DNA from: Legionella lansingensis
GTDB lineage: Bacteria > Pseudomonadota > Gammaproteobacteria > Legionellales > Legionellaceae
DNA: 64,000 nt
Direction of reading: 5' to 3'
Assembly (NCBI RefSeq): GCF_900187355.1
Contig: NZ_LT906451.1
Span: 2,353,001 to 2,417,000, forward strand
Shown here: positions 63,151 to 64,000 of the stretch, piece after piece
Layout of the letters: each line of letters starts with the position of its first letter
How positions within the stretch are numbered: position 1 is the first letter of the stretch
Translations under genes and position numbers: made by a program
Notes under the pieces: generated by a model
Told to the model about the DNA's origin: nothing
The model's database searches: none
What the model saw: the letters and a program-made list of their open reading frames with translations, nothing else

Positions 63151-63275
63151 TGATAATTAATCGATCAAGAAAACACGCAAACTAATGATCAAGCCCATGC
63201 AACAAACTTTCTTAATTCTAATCACAAACGCGCAATTAAACTGCGCTTGTTAAAACAACTAAAGAATAATACAAG

Positions 63276-63962
63276 ATGAGACTCCCTTTATCATTAAAAC
63301 CTTCTTCTGTTAACCGCACATTGGAGTTAATCCGTGCAATTTTAAATCGAGCATATAAACAGTGGAAATGGTTGGATTCAGTTCCAGCAATTCGAATGCG
63401 AAAATTTGAAAATAAGCGGTTACGGTGGTTAACAAGGGCTGAAGCACAGCAGTTGCTGAATGAGTTACCACCACATCTAAAAGATATGGCGGCGTTTACT
63501 CTGGTTACTGGGTTAAGACAATCAAATGTCACAGGACTGCAATGGAATGAAGTGGATATGAAAAAAGGCCATGCACTTATTCATCCCGATCAATCCAAAA
63601 CTAAAAAAGCAATCCCTGTGCCGTTAAATTCTATTGCACTGGAAATATTAGAAAGGCAAAAAGGAAAACACCCTGATTTTGTATTTACGTATCAGGGAAA
63701 ACCAATAACTCGTTGTAATAACCATGCATGGCTGAAGGCTTTGAAGCGGGTAGGCATTAAAGATTTTCGCTGGCATGACTTACGCCATACTTGGGCGAGT
63801 TAGCATGTCCAAAATGGTACATCCTTACACGAGTTACAGCAACTTGGTGGATGGTCAGAATATGATACTGTACTGCGCTACGCACATCTTGCAAGTGACC
63901 ATTTACGGAAAGCTTCAGAGAGAGTATCAGGCACGTTTACGTCACCCCGACTTGGTTCCTAA
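63276..63962 (+). pseudogene. Tyrosine integrase, truncated and with nonsense codon
   Basis: The catalytic domain is recognisable: TGLRQSNVTGLQW (first Arg), the Lys strand, HDLRHTWAS (His and second Arg) and, beyond a stop, GGWSEYDTVLRYAHL (His/Tyr). A TAG at 63801-63803 replaces the usual Trp codon after WAS, and the frame is otherwise open to 63962. The N-terminal arm-binding half is missing, so the protein is dead. Confidence 0.85.
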
Positions 63963-64000
63963 GTCAAACTTTTGGCTAAGTCTTTGATTGTCCTTATCGA

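Noticed and set aside
1-64000. CRISPR array
   Set aside because: No set of regularly spaced identical repeats was seen; the Sel1 region repeats at protein level only.

Overview
The window comes from an AT-rich Gammaproteobacterium that is almost certainly Legionella or a close relative. The pointers are an enhA-enhB-enhC cluster (enhanced-entry genes known from Legionella), a FIST / atypical histidine kinase / GGDEF-EAL triad matching the Lpl0330-Lpl0329 pair of L. pneumophila, large coiled-coil or repeat proteins that look like Dot/Icm effector candidates, and the codon use. Species assignment is inference, because no search could be run.

Region by region. (1) 1-3.8 kb, minus strand: a tightly overlapping cytochrome-oxidase assembly operon, SURF1 - small membrane protein - ctaA - ctaB - SCO1 (the last is cut by the window edge). 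(2) 3.9-5.7 kb: DUF2909 protein and a gamma-glutamyltransferase. (3) 6.0-8.1 kb: a three-gene bufferin-type (MNIO/DUF692) RiPP operon with a Cys-rich precursor, its oxidase and its DUF2063 partner, including a hairpin between precursor and enzyme. (4) 8.2-12 kb: BON lipoprotein, CbpM/CbpA co-chaperone pair, CPA2 K+/H+ antiporter. (5) 12-16.9 kb: c-di-GMP signalling operon FIST - kinase - REC/PAS/GGDEF/EAL. (6) 17-19.6 kb: zinc alcohol dehydrogenase and a hairpin-membrane/coiled-coil effector candidate. (7) 19.7-26.4 kb: a five-gene envelope operon, enhA (L,D-transpeptidase), enhB, a 1310-residue Sel1-repeat EnhC, then an ExeA/MshM-like ATPase and an MshN-like protein. (8) 26.6-28.2 kb: a complete DDE insertion sequence with doubled terminal motifs. 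(9) 28.3-34 kb: kinase-like effector candidate, PepSY protein, small P-loop kinase, second L,D-transpeptidase, frameshifted GGQ release-factor-like gene, rhlE and yaiI.

From 34.0 kb on the character changes. A degenerate 3' fragment of tRNA-Arg (a probable attachment-site scar) opens a long accessory region of small stress-type genes: low-affinity iron permease, DUF2267, SDRs, PRC-barrel, PolX, hemerythrin, CsbD, CinA/PncC, DUF883-like, two DUF3309 proteins, tiny membrane peptides, Nramp-related transporter, amphi-Trp protein, beta-carbonic anhydrase, bestrophin, fatty acid desaturase, DUF3775, RRM protein and NhaA. Several carry the same CTATACTT / CTATAATTAA extended -10 box, which resembles the sigma-S box, so this looks like a starvation/stress regulon gathered in one place. 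It contains two decayed duplications: DUF2267 + iron permease, and rhlE + yaiI.

Embedded at 50.2-54.5 kb are two effector-like genes, one with a possible C-terminal deaminase fold (C-x-E plus C-x3-C). They lie between ISL3 fragments and a nested transposon scar, with an IS481 copy inside an ISL3 copy and a RAYT/REP unit inside the IS481. The window ends (60.4-64 kb) with an arsenic module (arsR, arsI, wrecked acr3), a HEPN-MNT toxin-antitoxin pair with a palindromic operator, and a tyrosine integrase killed by truncation plus a nonsense codon. No CRISPR array and no intact tRNA or rRNA gene was seen.
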